Assembly: GCA_964439395.1 (NCBI GenBank)
Contig: CAYTNV010000012.1
Coordinates: forward strand, 1-64,000
DNA length: 64,000 nt
Origin: JAUUSJ01 sp964439395
GTDB lineage: Bacteria > Bacillota > Clostridia > Lachnospirales > Lachnospiraceae
Direction of reading: 5' to 3'
The translations under genes were made by a program, and so were the position numbers. The notes under the pieces were generated by a model. The model saw nothing but the letters and a program-made list of their open reading frames with translations. It searched no databases and was not told the DNA's origin. Shown piece after piece: positions 52,728 through 61,913 of the stretch; within the stretch, counting starts at the first letter, position 1, and each line of letters starts with the position of its first letter.

Positions 52728-53708
52728 TTATTCTCCATCTACTGGAAAAATGATATGTTCCTGTCTTCTTATCTCATCCATTACCATAAGCTCCATCTTA
52801 GAATGATATAAATACGGATGATGAATTGAATTTTTTTCTATTAAATTAGTAAATTCTCGAACTTCATAGCACATATTATTCTCTTCTTTTTCTATCTGAA
52901 TTACTTCTTTTCTTCCATCTCTATAAGACAGCGTAATCTCTCTTGGATCTGCAATCTCATCAATCAACATTGCTGCCTGTTCTCCTTGAATCTCACTCGG
53001 AAGATTCGAGGCTGTAATCTTTGAATATATAACCTCCGCCTGCATATCCTCATAATCCAATAGAGCTGTTCCCGAACCTTCAAACCCATTTCCTAGCTTT
53101 ACACTCATACTCTTAATTTTAACTGGAAGTCCAAATAAGACAACCATCGGATGGACACAATAAACGCCGATATCCATCAAAGCCGCATTGGATAATTCTG
53201 GATTAAAAGCATTTTCCAAAATTCCATTTTTGAATTTATCATAACGTCTGGAATATTGACATTTTCTAAAAGTCACCCTTCTTATTTTTCCAAGTTTAGG
53301 AAGCAACTCTTTTATCTTCAAAAATCCTGGATCTTGCGCTGAGCGCATTGCCTCCAATAGCACAACTTCATTTTTATGCGCTTCATTAATCATCGCTATC
53401 AATTCTTTCTCATTCGATGCGATCGTTTTCTCACAAATGACATGCTTCTTATGCTGCATCATACAAATACTCTGTCTGGCATGTAAACTATTTGGGCTTG
53501 CAATATAGACTGCATCAATTTCACTACAATTTCCCATTTTTTCCAAATCATCAAATACTAGCTTTGCTCCGTATTGGTCTGCATATTTTTTAGCTTTCTC
53601 TAAGGAACGAGAATAAACTGCTACTAGCTTCATCTTCTTACCTTTACTAGCTGCATCAATAAAAGAATCTGTCACAAAGTTTGTCCCTATTACCGCAAAA
53701 TTTATCAT
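52728..53708 (-). CDS. Gfo/Idh/MocA-family oxidoreductase
   Basis: The 326-residue NAD(P)-dependent enzyme has Rossmann start NFAVIGTNFVTDSFIDAA, AVYIASPNSLHARQ, the catalytic-Lys motif HVICEKTIASNEKE (EKP in most members, here EKT) and the C-terminal GFO domain with MDIGVYCVHP. It probably acts on a sugar or inositol derivative. It stands alone. Confidence 0.88.
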   Translation of the reverse strand: MINFAVIGTNFVTDSFIDAASKGKKMKLVAVYSRSLEKAKKYADQYGAKLVFDDLEKMGNCSEIDAVYIASPNSLHARQSICMMQHKKHVICEKTIASNEKELIAMINEAHKNEVVLLEAMRSAQDPGFLKIKELLPKLGKIRRVTFRKCQYSRRYDKFKNGILENAFNPELSNAALMDIGVYCVHPMVVLFGLPVKIKSMSVKLGNGFEGSGTALLDYEDMQAEVIYSKITASNLPSEIQGEQAAMLIDEIADPREITLSYRDGRKEVIQIEKEENNMCYEVREFTNLIEKNSIHHPYLYHSKMELMVMDEIRRQEHIIFPVDGE

Positions 53709-54049
53709 ATGACTCTGTCCGCTCTCTTTCTATTTTTCTTATATTTTCGTATGTTTTACTGTTTTTAGTATACATCTATGAGAGCAAAAATGCAACGAAG
53801 GTATAAAGACAATTTTCTTATAAAAAAGTCAGAAAGAAATTTATAAAACAACTCTTCCTCTGGCTTTTCATATTATTGTTCAATTTCTTTCCATACTGCA
53901 TAGAACTTTGTAATTCTTACCTGTTCCATCTTTTCATATCTTTTCTCCAAATAAAAATCCCCTCAGAACAACTGTCCTGAGGAGATTCCTATTTAAATCT
54001 TATCAAACTCTTCTATAAAATTATATTGTGAATCTCTATGCTAAAATTA
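53709..54049. other. Intergenic region, nifJ terminator inside
   Basis: The stem AATCCCCTCAG/CTGAGGAGATT (53957-53987, one mismatch) with a T tract on the minus strand ends nifJ. The rest should hold the promoter of the Gfo/Idh gene, which I could not place. No gene is seen. Confidence 0.55.
53957..53987 (-). terminator. Terminator of nifJ
   Basis: The hairpin described for 53957-53987 is followed on the minus strand by TTTTTATTT. Confidence 0.75.
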
Positions 54050-57000
54050 TTATTTACCAGCAAGTTTCACTAACTTCTCATATTTAGCCTTAGCTGTCTT
54101 TTCAGCGAATGCAAATAATTCTTTTGCTCTCTCTGGGTTCTGACGAGCAAGTGCGTTATAACGTACCTCGTTAGCTAAGAAGTCTTGGTAATCTTTTGTA
54201 GGAGCCTTGCTGTCTAACTGGAATGGATTCTTGCCTTCTGCTGCACGACGTGGGTCGAAGCGGAATAAGTGCCAGTATCCTGTCTCAACAGCTTTCTTCT
54301 CTTCTGTCTGAGCAATCTTCATACCGCCCTTGATACCATGGTTGATACATGGAGCGTAAGCGATAATTAATGATGGTCCCTCGTAAGCTTCTGCCTCAGC
54401 GATAGCTTTAACCATCTGGTTGTAATCAGCACCCTGAGCGATCTGTGCTACGTAGATATACTCATAGCTCATAGCGATAGCTGCAAGGTCTTTCTTCTTA
54501 ACTTCTTTACCAGCTGCTGCGAACTGAGCGATAGCACCTGTTGGAGTAGCCTTAGATGCCTGTCCACCTGTATTAGAGTAAACCTCTGTATCGAATACCA
54601 TAATATTGATATCCTCGTGAGATGCTAATACATGGTCAACTCCACCGTAACCGATATCATAAGCCCATCCGTCACCACCGAAGATCCACTGGGATTTCTT
54701 AGATAACATATCTTTGTCTTTTAAGATTTCCTGGCAAGCGTCACATCCACAAGCCTCTAAAGCTGCTACTAATTCTTTTGTAGCTGCTCCGTTTGTGGAA
54801 CCACATGTAAATGTCTCAACGTATTTTGCTGCTGCTGCTTTGATAGCTTCGTCGTCTGTATTAGCTGCTAAAGCTTCTACTTTCTCTTTTAATGTTCCTC
54901 TTAATGCCTTCTGAGCTAAGAACATACCGAAACCAAACTCAGCATTATCTTCGAATAAGGAGTTAGCCCAAGCTGGTCCCTTACCTTCTTTGTTAACTGT
55001 ATATGGAGTTGCTGGTGAAGAACCTGCCCAAATAGAGGAACATCCTGTTGCGTTAGCAACCATCATTCTGTCACCGAATAACTGTGTAATTAATTTAGCA
55101 TAAGGTGTCTCACCACAACCTGCACAAGCTCCGGAGAACTCAAGTAATGGCTGTTTGAACTGACTTCCCTTAACTGTTGTCTCTTTGAATTTAGCAATAA
55201 CGTCTTCCTTAACTGGTAAGCTCTGGCCATACTCGTAAACTTCCTGCTGAGCCATCTGAGAATCTAAGCCTTCCATTGTTAAAGCTTTCGCACCTTTCTT
55301 TCCTGGACAGATGTTTACACAAGATCCACATCCTGTACAGTCAAGAACTGTTACTGTCATTGTAAATTTGTATGCTGGCATACCGTTCATATTAGAAACT
55401 TTAGTAGCTGCTGGAGCATTTGCTGCTTCTTCCTCAGATAAAGCGATTGGACGGATACATGCATGTGGACATACATAAGAACAGAAGTTACACTGGATAC
55501 AATTATCTGGATTCCACATAGGAACATCAACTGCTACACCACGTTTCTCATATGCTGCAGATCCCTGAGGAGCTGTACCATCTGCATACTCAACGAATGC
55601 GGATACTGGTAAAGAGTTACCATCCTGTGCATTGATATAGTTCTGTACATTATTCACGTAATCTACAAGGTCTTTTCTATCACCTGTTACTGTCTTTGCC
55701 AAGCTTACTGGCTCACAATCAGCCCACTCAGGTTTAACTGTAACTTCAACAACGCCCTGAGCACCGCGCTCGATAGCGTCATGGTTCATCTTAACGATTG
55801 CATCACCCTTCTTGCTGTAAGAAGCTGTTGCAGCATCTTTCATGTATTTGATTGCATCTTCCTCAGGAATAATTCCAGAAAGTTTGAAGAATGCAGACTG
55901 AAGAACTGTATTGATACGTCCGCCAAGTCCGATTTCTTTACCAATCTTAATACCGTCGATTACGTAGAATTTAATATTATGCTTAGCCATATAAGCTTTA
56001 ACCTGTCCTGGTAATCTCTCTTCGATCTCATCAGTATCCCAGCTGCAGTTTAATAAGAATGTTCCGCCATCTTTCAAATCCTGTACCATATTATATTTTG
56101 TAATATAAGCAGGGTTATGGCAAGCTACAAAGTTAGCTTTGTTAATTAAGTATGTTGCTCTGATAGGGTCTTTACCAAAACGAAGGTGAGAAATTGTAAC
56201 ACCACCAGACTTCTTAGAGTCATAATCAAAGTAAGCCTGAGCATACATATCTGTATGGTCACCAATAATCTTGATGGAGTTCTTATTAGCACCTACAGTA
56301 CCATCAGCTCCAAGTCCCCAGAATTTACAGCTAATTGTGCTCTCTGGAGTTGTATCAACAGGCTCACCAGCGTCAAGAGATAATCCTGTAACATCATCCT
56401 TGATACCGATTGTAAACTGCTGTTTCTCTGTATTATTGTATACTGCAATAATCTGAGCAGGTGTTGTATCTTTAGAACCTAATCCGTAACGTCCTGTTGT
56501 AATCTGAACATCGTTAAACTTAGTTCCTCTTAATGCAGCTACAACGTCTAAGTATAATGGCTCACCCATTGCACCTGGCTCTTTTGTTCTATCCAATACG
56601 CTGATTAATTTAGCTGTCTCAGGAATAGCCTCTACTAATTTCTCAGGTAGGAATGGTCTATATAATCTAACTTTTACAAGACCAACCTTCTCGCCTGCTG
56701 CCATCATATGGTCGATTGTTTCTTGAATTGTATCACATACAGAACCCATAGCGATGATAACTTTCTCTGCATCAGGAGCTCCGTAGTAATTGAATAATTT
56801 GTAGTCTGTACCGATCTTAGCGTTCACTTTATCCATGTACTCTTCTACGATACCAGGGATTGCATTGTAGTATGTGTTACAAGCTTCTCTTGCCTGGAAG
56901 AATACGTCAGGGTTCTGAGCAGAACCGCGAAGTACTGGATGCTCTGGGTTAAGAGCACGACGACGGAAGTCATTGATTGCATCCATGTCTACCATCTCTT

Positions 57001-57574
57001 TTAAGTCATCATAATCCCACATCTCGATTTTTTGAATTTCGTGAGAAGTTCTGAATCCATCAAAGAAATGTAAGAAAGGAACACGTCCCTTAATTGTAGC
57101 AAGATGTGCAACTGCTCCAAGGTCCATAACCTCCTGAACGTTTGAACTACAAAGCATAGCAAATCCTGTTCCACGACAGGCATAGATGTCACCATGATCA
57201 CCGAAGATACATAATGCATGTGTTGCCAATGTACGAGCGGATACGTTGATTACACATGGTAATAACTCACCAGCAATCTTGTACATATTAGGAATCATGA
57301 GTAATAATCCCTGAGATGCTGTATAAGTTGTTGTAAGAGCACCAGCCTGTAAAGCACCGTGTACAGTACCAGCTGCACCAGCCTCAGACTGCATCTCTGC
57401 CATCTTTACTGTGTTTCCGAAAATATTCTTTCTTCCTTCTGTTGCCCATTTGTCTGTTGACTCAGCCATAGGTGAGGATGGTGTAATAGGATAAATAGCT
57501 GCTACATCTGTAAACGCATAAGAAGCATGAGCTGCAGCTGTATTACCATCCATGGTTTTCATTTTTCTTGCCAT
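54050..57574 (-). CDS. nifJ: Pyruvate:ferredoxin (flavodoxin) oxidoreductase
   Basis: The 1174-residue single-chain enzyme oxidises pyruvate with CoA to acetyl-CoA and CO2, reducing ferredoxin, and is central to anaerobic energy metabolism. Domain I has YPITPSSPMAESTDKWA, then the CoA and gamma domains, two 4Fe-4S motifs (CIQCNFCSYVCPH and CTGCGSCVNICPG) near residues 690-760, and the thiamine-diphosphate domain (GCGETPYAKL, GGDGWAYDIGYGG). All features are intact. GGAGGAGAA precedes ATG 57574. High use of GCT and GTT-type codons suggests strong expression. Confidence 0.97.
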   Translation of the reverse strand: MARKMKTMDGNTAAAHASYAFTDVAAIYPITPSSPMAESTDKWATEGRKNIFGNTVKMAEMQSEAGAAGTVHGALQAGALTTTYTASQGLLLMIPNMYKIAGELLPCVINVSARTLATHALCIFGDHGDIYACRGTGFAMLCSSNVQEVMDLGAVAHLATIKGRVPFLHFFDGFRTSHEIQKIEMWDYDDLKEMVDMDAINDFRRRALNPEHPVLRGSAQNPDVFFQAREACNTYYNAIPGIVEEYMDKVNAKIGTDYKLFNYYGAPDAEKVIIAMGSVCDTIQETIDHMMAAGEKVGLVKVRLYRPFLPEKLVEAIPETAKLISVLDRTKEPGAMGEPLYLDVVAALRGTKFNDVQITTGRYGLGSKDTTPAQIIAVYNNTEKQQFTIGIKDDVTGLSLDAGEPVDTTPESTISCKFWGLGADGTVGANKNSIKIIGDHTDMYAQAYFDYDSKKSGGVTISHLRFGKDPIRATYLINKANFVACHNPAYITKYNMVQDLKDGGTFLLNCSWDTDEIEERLPGQVKAYMAKHNIKFYVIDGIKIGKEIGLGGRINTVLQSAFFKLSGIIPEEDAIKYMKDAATASYSKKGDAIVKMNHDAIERGAQGVVEVTVKPEWADCEPVSLAKTVTGDRKDLVDYVNNVQNYINAQDGNSLPVSAFVEYADGTAPQGSAAYEKRGVAVDVPMWNPDNCIQCNFCSYVCPHACIRPIALSEEEAANAPAATKVSNMNGMPAYKFTMTVTVLDCTGCGSCVNICPGKKGAKALTMEGLDSQMAQQEVYEYGQSLPVKEDVIAKFKETTVKGSQFKQPLLEFSGACAGCGETPYAKLITQLFGDRMMVANATGCSSIWAGSSPATPYTVNKEGKGPAWANSLFEDNAEFGFGMFLAQKALRGTLKEKVEALAANTDDEAIKAAAAKYVETFTCGSTNGAATKELVAALEACGCDACQEILKDKDMLSKKSQWIFGGDGWAYDIGYGGVDHVLASHEDINIMVFDTEVYSNTGGQASKATPTGAIAQFAAAGKEVKKKDLAAIAMSYEYIYVAQIAQGADYNQMVKAIAEAEAYEGPSLIIAYAPCINHGIKGGMKIAQTEEKKAVETGYWHLFRFDPRRAAEGKNPFQLDSKAPTKDYQDFLANEVRYNALARQNPERAKELFAFAEKTAKAKYEKLVKLAGK

Positions 57575-58064
57575 TGTGTATTCTCCTCCTAAATTTTTTA
57601 GCCCACGTATAGCAGTCAGCCATACATGATAGAGTGTTAATATTAATCAGGTAGCTTTTAGACCTACCTAATGCATATTCTTATTGTACACTATTTCTCA
57701 AAACTTTTAAAGAGATTTTTTATCTTTTTTACAATTTTAGATAAAAATTTAACGAAGTTTTGACAATTCGTCTCTATACTGTGTACTGTATACAATATTC
57801 TTGTATACTTCTATTATACATCTTTTTCAAAATTATGGTATTGACTTTTTTAACAATCTTTTGAATTTTTTTTAGTTATTTTTATTTATTTTTTATTTTC
57901 TTTTCTTCTTATTGAGAAAAGTTGAAATTAAGGTTTCACAGTTGCACAATTTTTTTAATTGTGAATTCTAGTAATAACCTCCAAAAAAAGAATGTTAGTT
58001 ACTTCTACTTAAAATTTTATATTTCTAACTTATCTCATCTAATCTTATAAAAACATAAATAAAA
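57575..58064. other. Long control region upstream of nifJ
   Basis: No gene is seen in about 490 bp. It contains a minus-strand TATAAT (57818-57813), a palindrome GTATACAA-TATTC-TTGTATAC (57788-57808) at the expected start of transcription, an AGGTAG/CTACCT inverted repeat near 57640-57661, and CACAATT/AATTGTG near 57943-57962. Confidence 0.5.
57788..57808. promoter_or_regulatory. Palindromic operator candidate at nifJ promoter
   Basis: The 8-bp arms GTATACAA and TTGTATAC with a 5-bp spacer lie 4 bp downstream of the TATAAT box on the minus strand, the usual place for a repressor. The arms do not match the Rex consensus. Confidence 0.45.
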
Positions 58065-58114
58065 AATAGATGAATATGATTTTTCCCTTCCGTTTATTAT
58101 CATACCCATCTATT
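58065..58114 (-). terminator. Terminator of cyclophilin gene
   Basis: AATAGATGAATATGAT (58065-58080) pairs imperfectly with ATCATACCCATCTATT (58099-58114), with TTTTTTATTT following on the minus strand. Confidence 0.7.
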
Positions 58115-58134
58115 CTTTCTAATATTTTAAACAA

Positions 58135-58656
58135 TTAACATTTTTCTGGCTCTCCGTACTCCTCACCAAATGTATCCACCGTCACAGATTCCATTACTTG
58201 CTCTTCTAATGGACGATCCTGAAAATTAGTTCTCACAGTTGCAATCTTATCTACAACATCCATTCCTTCAAGCACCTTACCAAACGCCGCATACTGGCCA
58301 TCTAAATGCGGAGATGTCTTATGCATAATAAAGAACTGAGATCCAGCAGAATTTGGCATCATGGAACGCGCCATAGAGATAACACCCTCTGTATGTTTTA
58401 ACTGATTGGAGAAACCATTCATAGAAAATTCCCCCTTAATCTGATAACCAGGACCACCCATTCCATTTCCCTGTGGACATCCACCTTGAATCATAAATCC
58501 TGGGATAACTCTGTGAAAAATTAAACCATCATAGTATCCTTTTTGTACGAGAGAGATAAAGTTTTTTACTGTATTTGGTGCGATTTCTGGATAGAGTTCC
58601 ACTTTAATCTGATCACCATTTTCCATTGTTATTGTTACGATTGGATTCTTAGCCAA
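58135..58656 (-). CDS. Cyclophilin-type peptidyl-prolyl isomerase
   Basis: The 173-residue cytoplasmic isomerase has FHRVIPGFMIQGG with the catalytic Arg, MARSMMPNSAGSQFFIM, LDGQYAAFGKVLEGMDVVDKI. I chose TTG 58656, 7 nt after GGATGG, since the protein then begins LAKNPIVTI as relatives do and has normal length. In-frame upstream codons to 58749 would add a basic 31-residue stretch unlike the family. Confidence 0.92.
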   Translation of the reverse strand: MAKNPIVTITMENGDQIKVELYPEIAPNTVKNFISLVQKGYYDGLIFHRVIPGFMIQGGCPQGNGMGGPGYQIKGEFSMNGFSNQLKHTEGVISMARSMMPNSAGSQFFIMHKTSPHLDGQYAAFGKVLEGMDVVDKIATVRTNFQDRPLEEQVMESVTVDTFGEEYGEPEKC

Positions 58657-58881
58657 AATAAAACCATCCTTTCTTTCCTTAAATTTTATTCGTTTTTCCA
58701 TTTTACTACAGAACTTAATTTTGTGCAACTTTAGTTTTTCAAATATCATTCTGGCTTTTCGTCCATGCTATACAGGCTATTATATAATAAGACCTAGTAT
58801 ACAGAACCATAAACTTTGACATTTTTTTTTGCTTCTGCTACAATAACTCCATAAAGCTTTGAAAGGATTATAATTATATTT

Positions 58882-59688
58882 ATGGATAAAAAATTACTAT
58901 TTTTTGACATCGATGGAACTTTATTAGATGAAAAATCAAACTCTATTCCTGAGAGTACAATAAAAGCGTTAAAAATGGCAAAAGAAAAAGGACATTATCT
59001 TTTTATCAATACTGGTCGTCCTATTTCTCTTGTAGAGCCCCGTATTAAAGCGTTGGATTTTGACGGATATTTATGTGGATGCGGAACTTATATTTTATTT
59101 AGAGATGAAGTCTTATTTCATAACCATATTTCAAAAGAGATACAAAACTCTATCTTAAATCTCTTTTTTAAATACAAACTCCAAGGAGCATTAGAAGGAA
59201 CAAAAGACGTATTTTTCCCAAGCACAAAAGAGGAAGAAACCCATCCAGCAATTAGCAATTTTCGAAAGACATATAAACAAAATAAAAATTATATAAAATA
59301 TTTTGAGGATGAGGATATCAACTTTGATAAATTCGTTATTTTTACTGGAGAAGAATTTCCAAAGACAAAAGAGTATAAACTCTTAATCAATGAAATTGCA
59401 AAAGATTTTGAAATTATTGACCGGGAAAATGATCTGCTTGAACTAATTCCTCTTGGCTTTTCAAAAGCTACCTGTATTGATTTTATGTGTAACTATCTTG
59501 GTGCCAGCCTCGATGACTGTTATGTATTTGGCGATAGTACAAATGACACCGCAATGCTTACTCATGTTCCACATAGTATTGCCATGGGAAATAGTATGGA
59601 GGAAGTGCTTGACCTTGTATCTTATGTCACAACACCAACGTATGAAGATGGTATTTATCTCGCAATGAAACATTTTCATTTAATCTAA
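58882..59688 (+). CDS. HAD-superfamily Cof-type phosphatase
   Basis: The 268-residue hydrolase has motif I FFDIDGTLLDE (catalytic Asp pair), motif II INTGRP, and motif III/IV GFSKATCIDFM with FGDSTNDTAML, typical of Cof-type sugar or cofactor phosphatases with a C2 cap. The substrate is unknown. It runs convergently with the sulfur-carrier operon. Confidence 0.92.
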   Translation: MDKKLLFFDIDGTLLDEKSNSIPESTIKALKMAKEKGHYLFINTGRPISLVEPRIKALDFDGYLCGCGTYILFRDEVLFHNHISKEIQNSILNLFFKYKLQGALEGTKDVFFPSTKEEETHPAISNFRKTYKQNKNYIKYFEDEDINFDKFVIFTGEEFPKTKEYKLLINEIAKDFEIIDRENDLLELIPLGFSKATCIDFMCNYLGASLDDCYVFGDSTNDTAMLTHVPHSIAMGNSMEEVLDLVSYVTTPTYEDGIYLAMKHFHLI

Positions 59689-59716
59689 AATTAGTTTTTA
59701 AGAAAATTCAATCAAT

Positions 59717-59816
59717 AAGGGCTATTGTAAAATGTCAAATTTCAACAAGATATCCTGTGGAATTATTTCAGCAATATTATTATCTCAGATGAAAAATTCA
59801 TTTTACAATACCCCTT
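59717..59816. repeat. MITE-like 100-bp inverted-repeat unit
   Basis: AAGGGCTATTGTAAAATG (59717-59734) and CATTTTACAATACCCCTT (59799-59816) are 18-bp terminal inverted repeats with one mismatch, around a 64-bp AT-rich centre. It lies between convergent genes. It may be a miniature transposable element or serve as a bidirectional terminator. No clear target duplication is seen. Confidence 0.5.
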
Positions 59817-59893
59817 AACTATTGATACTATCTATACACTCTACTTTTTTTAATTTTTCCACTATCAAGTTTTATCCCCTGCTTTTTAACAAC

Positions 59894-60304
59894 TTAAATA
59901 AAAATAAGTTCCTCCTTCTGTACTGCATCTTTCTCAATATGAAAAGAATTCAGTACTGGTTCTTCCGCCATCAAAGACAAAATGAGATAGCTGGCGTTAC
60001 TGTCAAAAGCTAATCTTTTATCTTCCTCGGACGGTCTAGATGGAGTTTCTGGATGGGAATGCCAGTTTCCAAGAGGTATATATCCCAAACTTCGCATATC
60101 TTTAATTGCCGCAAGCTGCTCTTTTGGCTCCAACGTAAAATGTTCTCTGGAATGATCCATATTGTTCAAAAAATAGACTTTTTCAATATTTTTTGTATCT
60201 CCGTCTACAATTCCTGCAATTAATCCACAAGCTTCCTCTGGAAGATGTTTCCTTGCATATACAATGATACTTTCGTAATCTTCTTTTTTAATTTTTATTT
60301 TCAT
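59894..60304 (-). CDS. JAMM/Mov34-type metallopeptidase
   Basis: The 136-residue zinc peptidase has the JAMM signature: Glu in LPEEACGLIAG and HSHPETPSRPSEED (HxH then Asp). Prokaryotic members next to ThiS/MoaD-like carriers remove C-terminal residues or release the thiocarboxylate product. ATG 60304 overlaps the end of the E1-like gene. It is the last gene of the sulfur operon, and its likely substrate is the carrier ending GGGR, three genes upstream on the same transcript. Confidence 0.9.
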   Translation of the reverse strand: MKIKIKKEDYESIIVYARKHLPEEACGLIAGIVDGDTKNIEKVYFLNNMDHSREHFTLEPKEQLAAIKDMRSLGYIPLGNWHSHPETPSRPSEEDKRLAFDSNASYLILSLMAEEPVLNSFHIEKDAVQKEELIFI

Positions 60305-60312
60305 ATTTTCCC

Positions 60313-61119
60313 CTATATCCCATCGCATTCTGCTATTTCATAGTCGATCAATTTTGTAATCTCCGGATGTTCTCCGCATACCTTGCAGGTTTTCACCTTT
60401 TTTGGTAGCTTAATCTTTCGAAATTCCATTTTTAATGCATCATAGGTTAAAAGATATCCTGTTAGCAAATCACCAACTCCCAAAATATATTTAATCGCTT
60501 CCATTGCCTGAAGGCTTCCGATTACTCCTCCCATAGCACCGATGACACCAGCCTGTTTACAGGTCGGAACAGCATCTTTTGGAGGTGGATCTTGGAATAC
60601 GCAGCGATAACATGGTCCCTCTCCTGGAACATAGGTCATCAACTGACCTTGAAAACGAATAATTCCCGCATGAGAAAACGGTTTTTTTGACATAACACAG
60701 GCATCATTAATCAAAAATTTCGCTGGAAAATTGTCAGTTCCATCAATAATAAAATCATAATCCGATATCAAATCCATAATATTTTCAGAGGTAACAAAGG
60801 TTCGATATGTATTTACTATAATGTCTGGATTCATCTGATTCATCGTCTCTTTTGCAGACTGTACTTTTGCTTTTCCCACATCATCCGTTCCATGGATAAT
60901 CTGTCTCTGTAAGTTGGATAAATCCACCTCATCTGCATCCGCAATTCCAAGCGTTCCGACACCTGCTGCTGCCAGATACATAGCTGCCGGTGCACCTAAA
61001 CCACCAGCCCCAATAATCAATACTTTTGCATTGAGAAGCTTTTTCTGACCTTTGGCCCCGACTTCCTTTAAAATGATATGTCTGGAATAACGCTCCAACT
61101 GTTCATTTGTAAATGCCAC
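60313..61119 (-). CDS. ThiF/MoeB/HesA-type E1-like adenylyltransferase
   Basis: The 268-residue enzyme adenylates the C-terminal glycine of a sulfur carrier protein. It has RYSRHIILKEVGAKGQ, nucleotide motif IIGAGGLGAPAAMYLAAAGVG, DLSNLQRQIIH, IDGTDNFPAKFLIND, GPCYRC with a later CKVC zinc pair (C200-ish and C250-ish). The start is GTG overlapping the ThiS-like stop; its ribosome site GGAGGTGG lies within the carrier's terminal glycine codons. Confidence 0.93.
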   Translation of the reverse strand: MAFTNEQLERYSRHIILKEVGAKGQKKLLNAKVLIIGAGGLGAPAAMYLAAAGVGTLGIADADEVDLSNLQRQIIHGTDDVGKAKVQSAKETMNQMNPDIIVNTYRTFVTSENIMDLISDYDFIIDGTDNFPAKFLINDACVMSKKPFSHAGIIRFQGQLMTYVPGEGPCYRCVFQDPPPKDAVPTCKQAGVIGAMGGVIGSLQAMEAIKYILGVGDLLTGYLLTYDALKMEFRKIKLPKKVKTCKVCGEHPEITKLIDYEIAECDGI

Positions 61120-61325
61120 TATCTTCCACCTCCCATGAAATACAGGAATTCTACATTATCTCCCTCCGTTAAAGCACGAGAAGCAAACTCTCCCCGATCA
61201 ATAAACTCATCATTAATGGACACCGTAACATATTCTGGCGTTTCAACCTTTTCCTGAACAATCAACTGTTCCACTGTTATTATATCTGCAACCTCTTTTG
61301 TCTTCCCTGCCACTACAATTTTCAT
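61119..61325 (-). CDS. ThiS/MoaD-like sulfur carrier protein, C-terminus GGGR
   Basis: The 68-residue ubiquitin-fold carrier ends FLYFMGGGR. The family works with a terminal Gly-Gly that becomes a thiocarboxylate. Here one Arg follows, so maturation by the JAMM peptidase of the same operon is likely, as known for other carrier-protein systems with C-terminal extensions. The operon also encodes the E1 enzyme, a TusA-like protein and a sulfite-reductase-like protein, all consistent with sulfide loading. Confidence 0.9.
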   Translation of the reverse strand: MKIVVAGKTKEVADIITVEQLIVQEKVETPEYVTVSINDEFIDRGEFASRALTEGDNVEFLYFMGGGR

Positions 61326-61660
61326 CTTTTCATTCCTCTTTCTGTTATATTTTTTTCTATTTCCTGAACTAAATCTTCTCTCTCAATTCTTCCAATCAAT
61401 CTTCCTTTGACTTTTCCTTGTTTAAAAAACAAAACTGTTGGTAAACTCATAATCTCATATTCACTCGCCAATTCCTGCTCAAATACTGTATTTACTTTTC
61501 CAACGACAATCTCATCTGCATAAATCTCTTCGAGTTCTGCCAAAATTGGAGAAAGTCTTTTACATGGGACACAGCTGTCAGAATAAAAATCGACCAAAAT
61601 TGCTTTTTCTTCTTTCAGTACATTACTCTCAAAATTATTTTGTCCAAGTTTCACACTCAT
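61322..61660 (-). CDS. Thioredoxin-like protein
   Basis: The 112-residue thioredoxin has active site YSDSCVPCKRLSPILAELEE (CVPC instead of CGPC) and MSLPTVLFFKQGK with the cis-Pro. ATG 61660 lies directly after the TusA stop. In this operon it may supply reducing power for sulfur transfer or for the reductase. Confidence 0.9.
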   Translation of the reverse strand: MSVKLGQNNFESNVLKEEKAILVDFYSDSCVPCKRLSPILAELEEIYADEIVVGKVNTVFEQELASEYEIMSLPTVLFFKQGKVKGRLIGRIEREDLVQEIEKNITERGMKR

Positions 61661-61661
61661 C

Positions 61662-61913
61662 TTACTCACCAACTTTCTGTACAATCAGATTATATGTTCC
61701 ATCTTCATTGCTTAGAAGTTTTAAGATTTTATGACCTTCTTCTTTCATACTTCTTGGGACATTTTGTACAGGCTCTCCGTCATTCATGCGGATTGAAAGG
61801 ATTTCTCCCTCATTCATTTCCTCCAATGCCACTTTCGCCTTGACAAAAGTCACAGGACAGACTACATCCGTAATATCCACTATGTCATCGATTTTAAAAT
61901 GGATCATTTCCAT
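61662..61913 (-). CDS. TusA-like sulfurtransferase
   Basis: The 83-residue protein has the SirA/TusA fold with the conserved Cys-Pro motif DITDVVCPVTFVKAKVALEE and a C-terminal GEPVQNVPRSMKEEGH. Such proteins carry persulfide sulfur between enzymes. It overlaps the end of the sulfite-reductase-like gene and has AAAGGAGG in front. Confidence 0.9.
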   Translation of the reverse strand: MEMIHFKIDDIVDITDVVCPVTFVKAKVALEEMNEGEILSIRMNDGEPVQNVPRSMKEEGHKILKLLSNEDGTYNLIVQKVGE

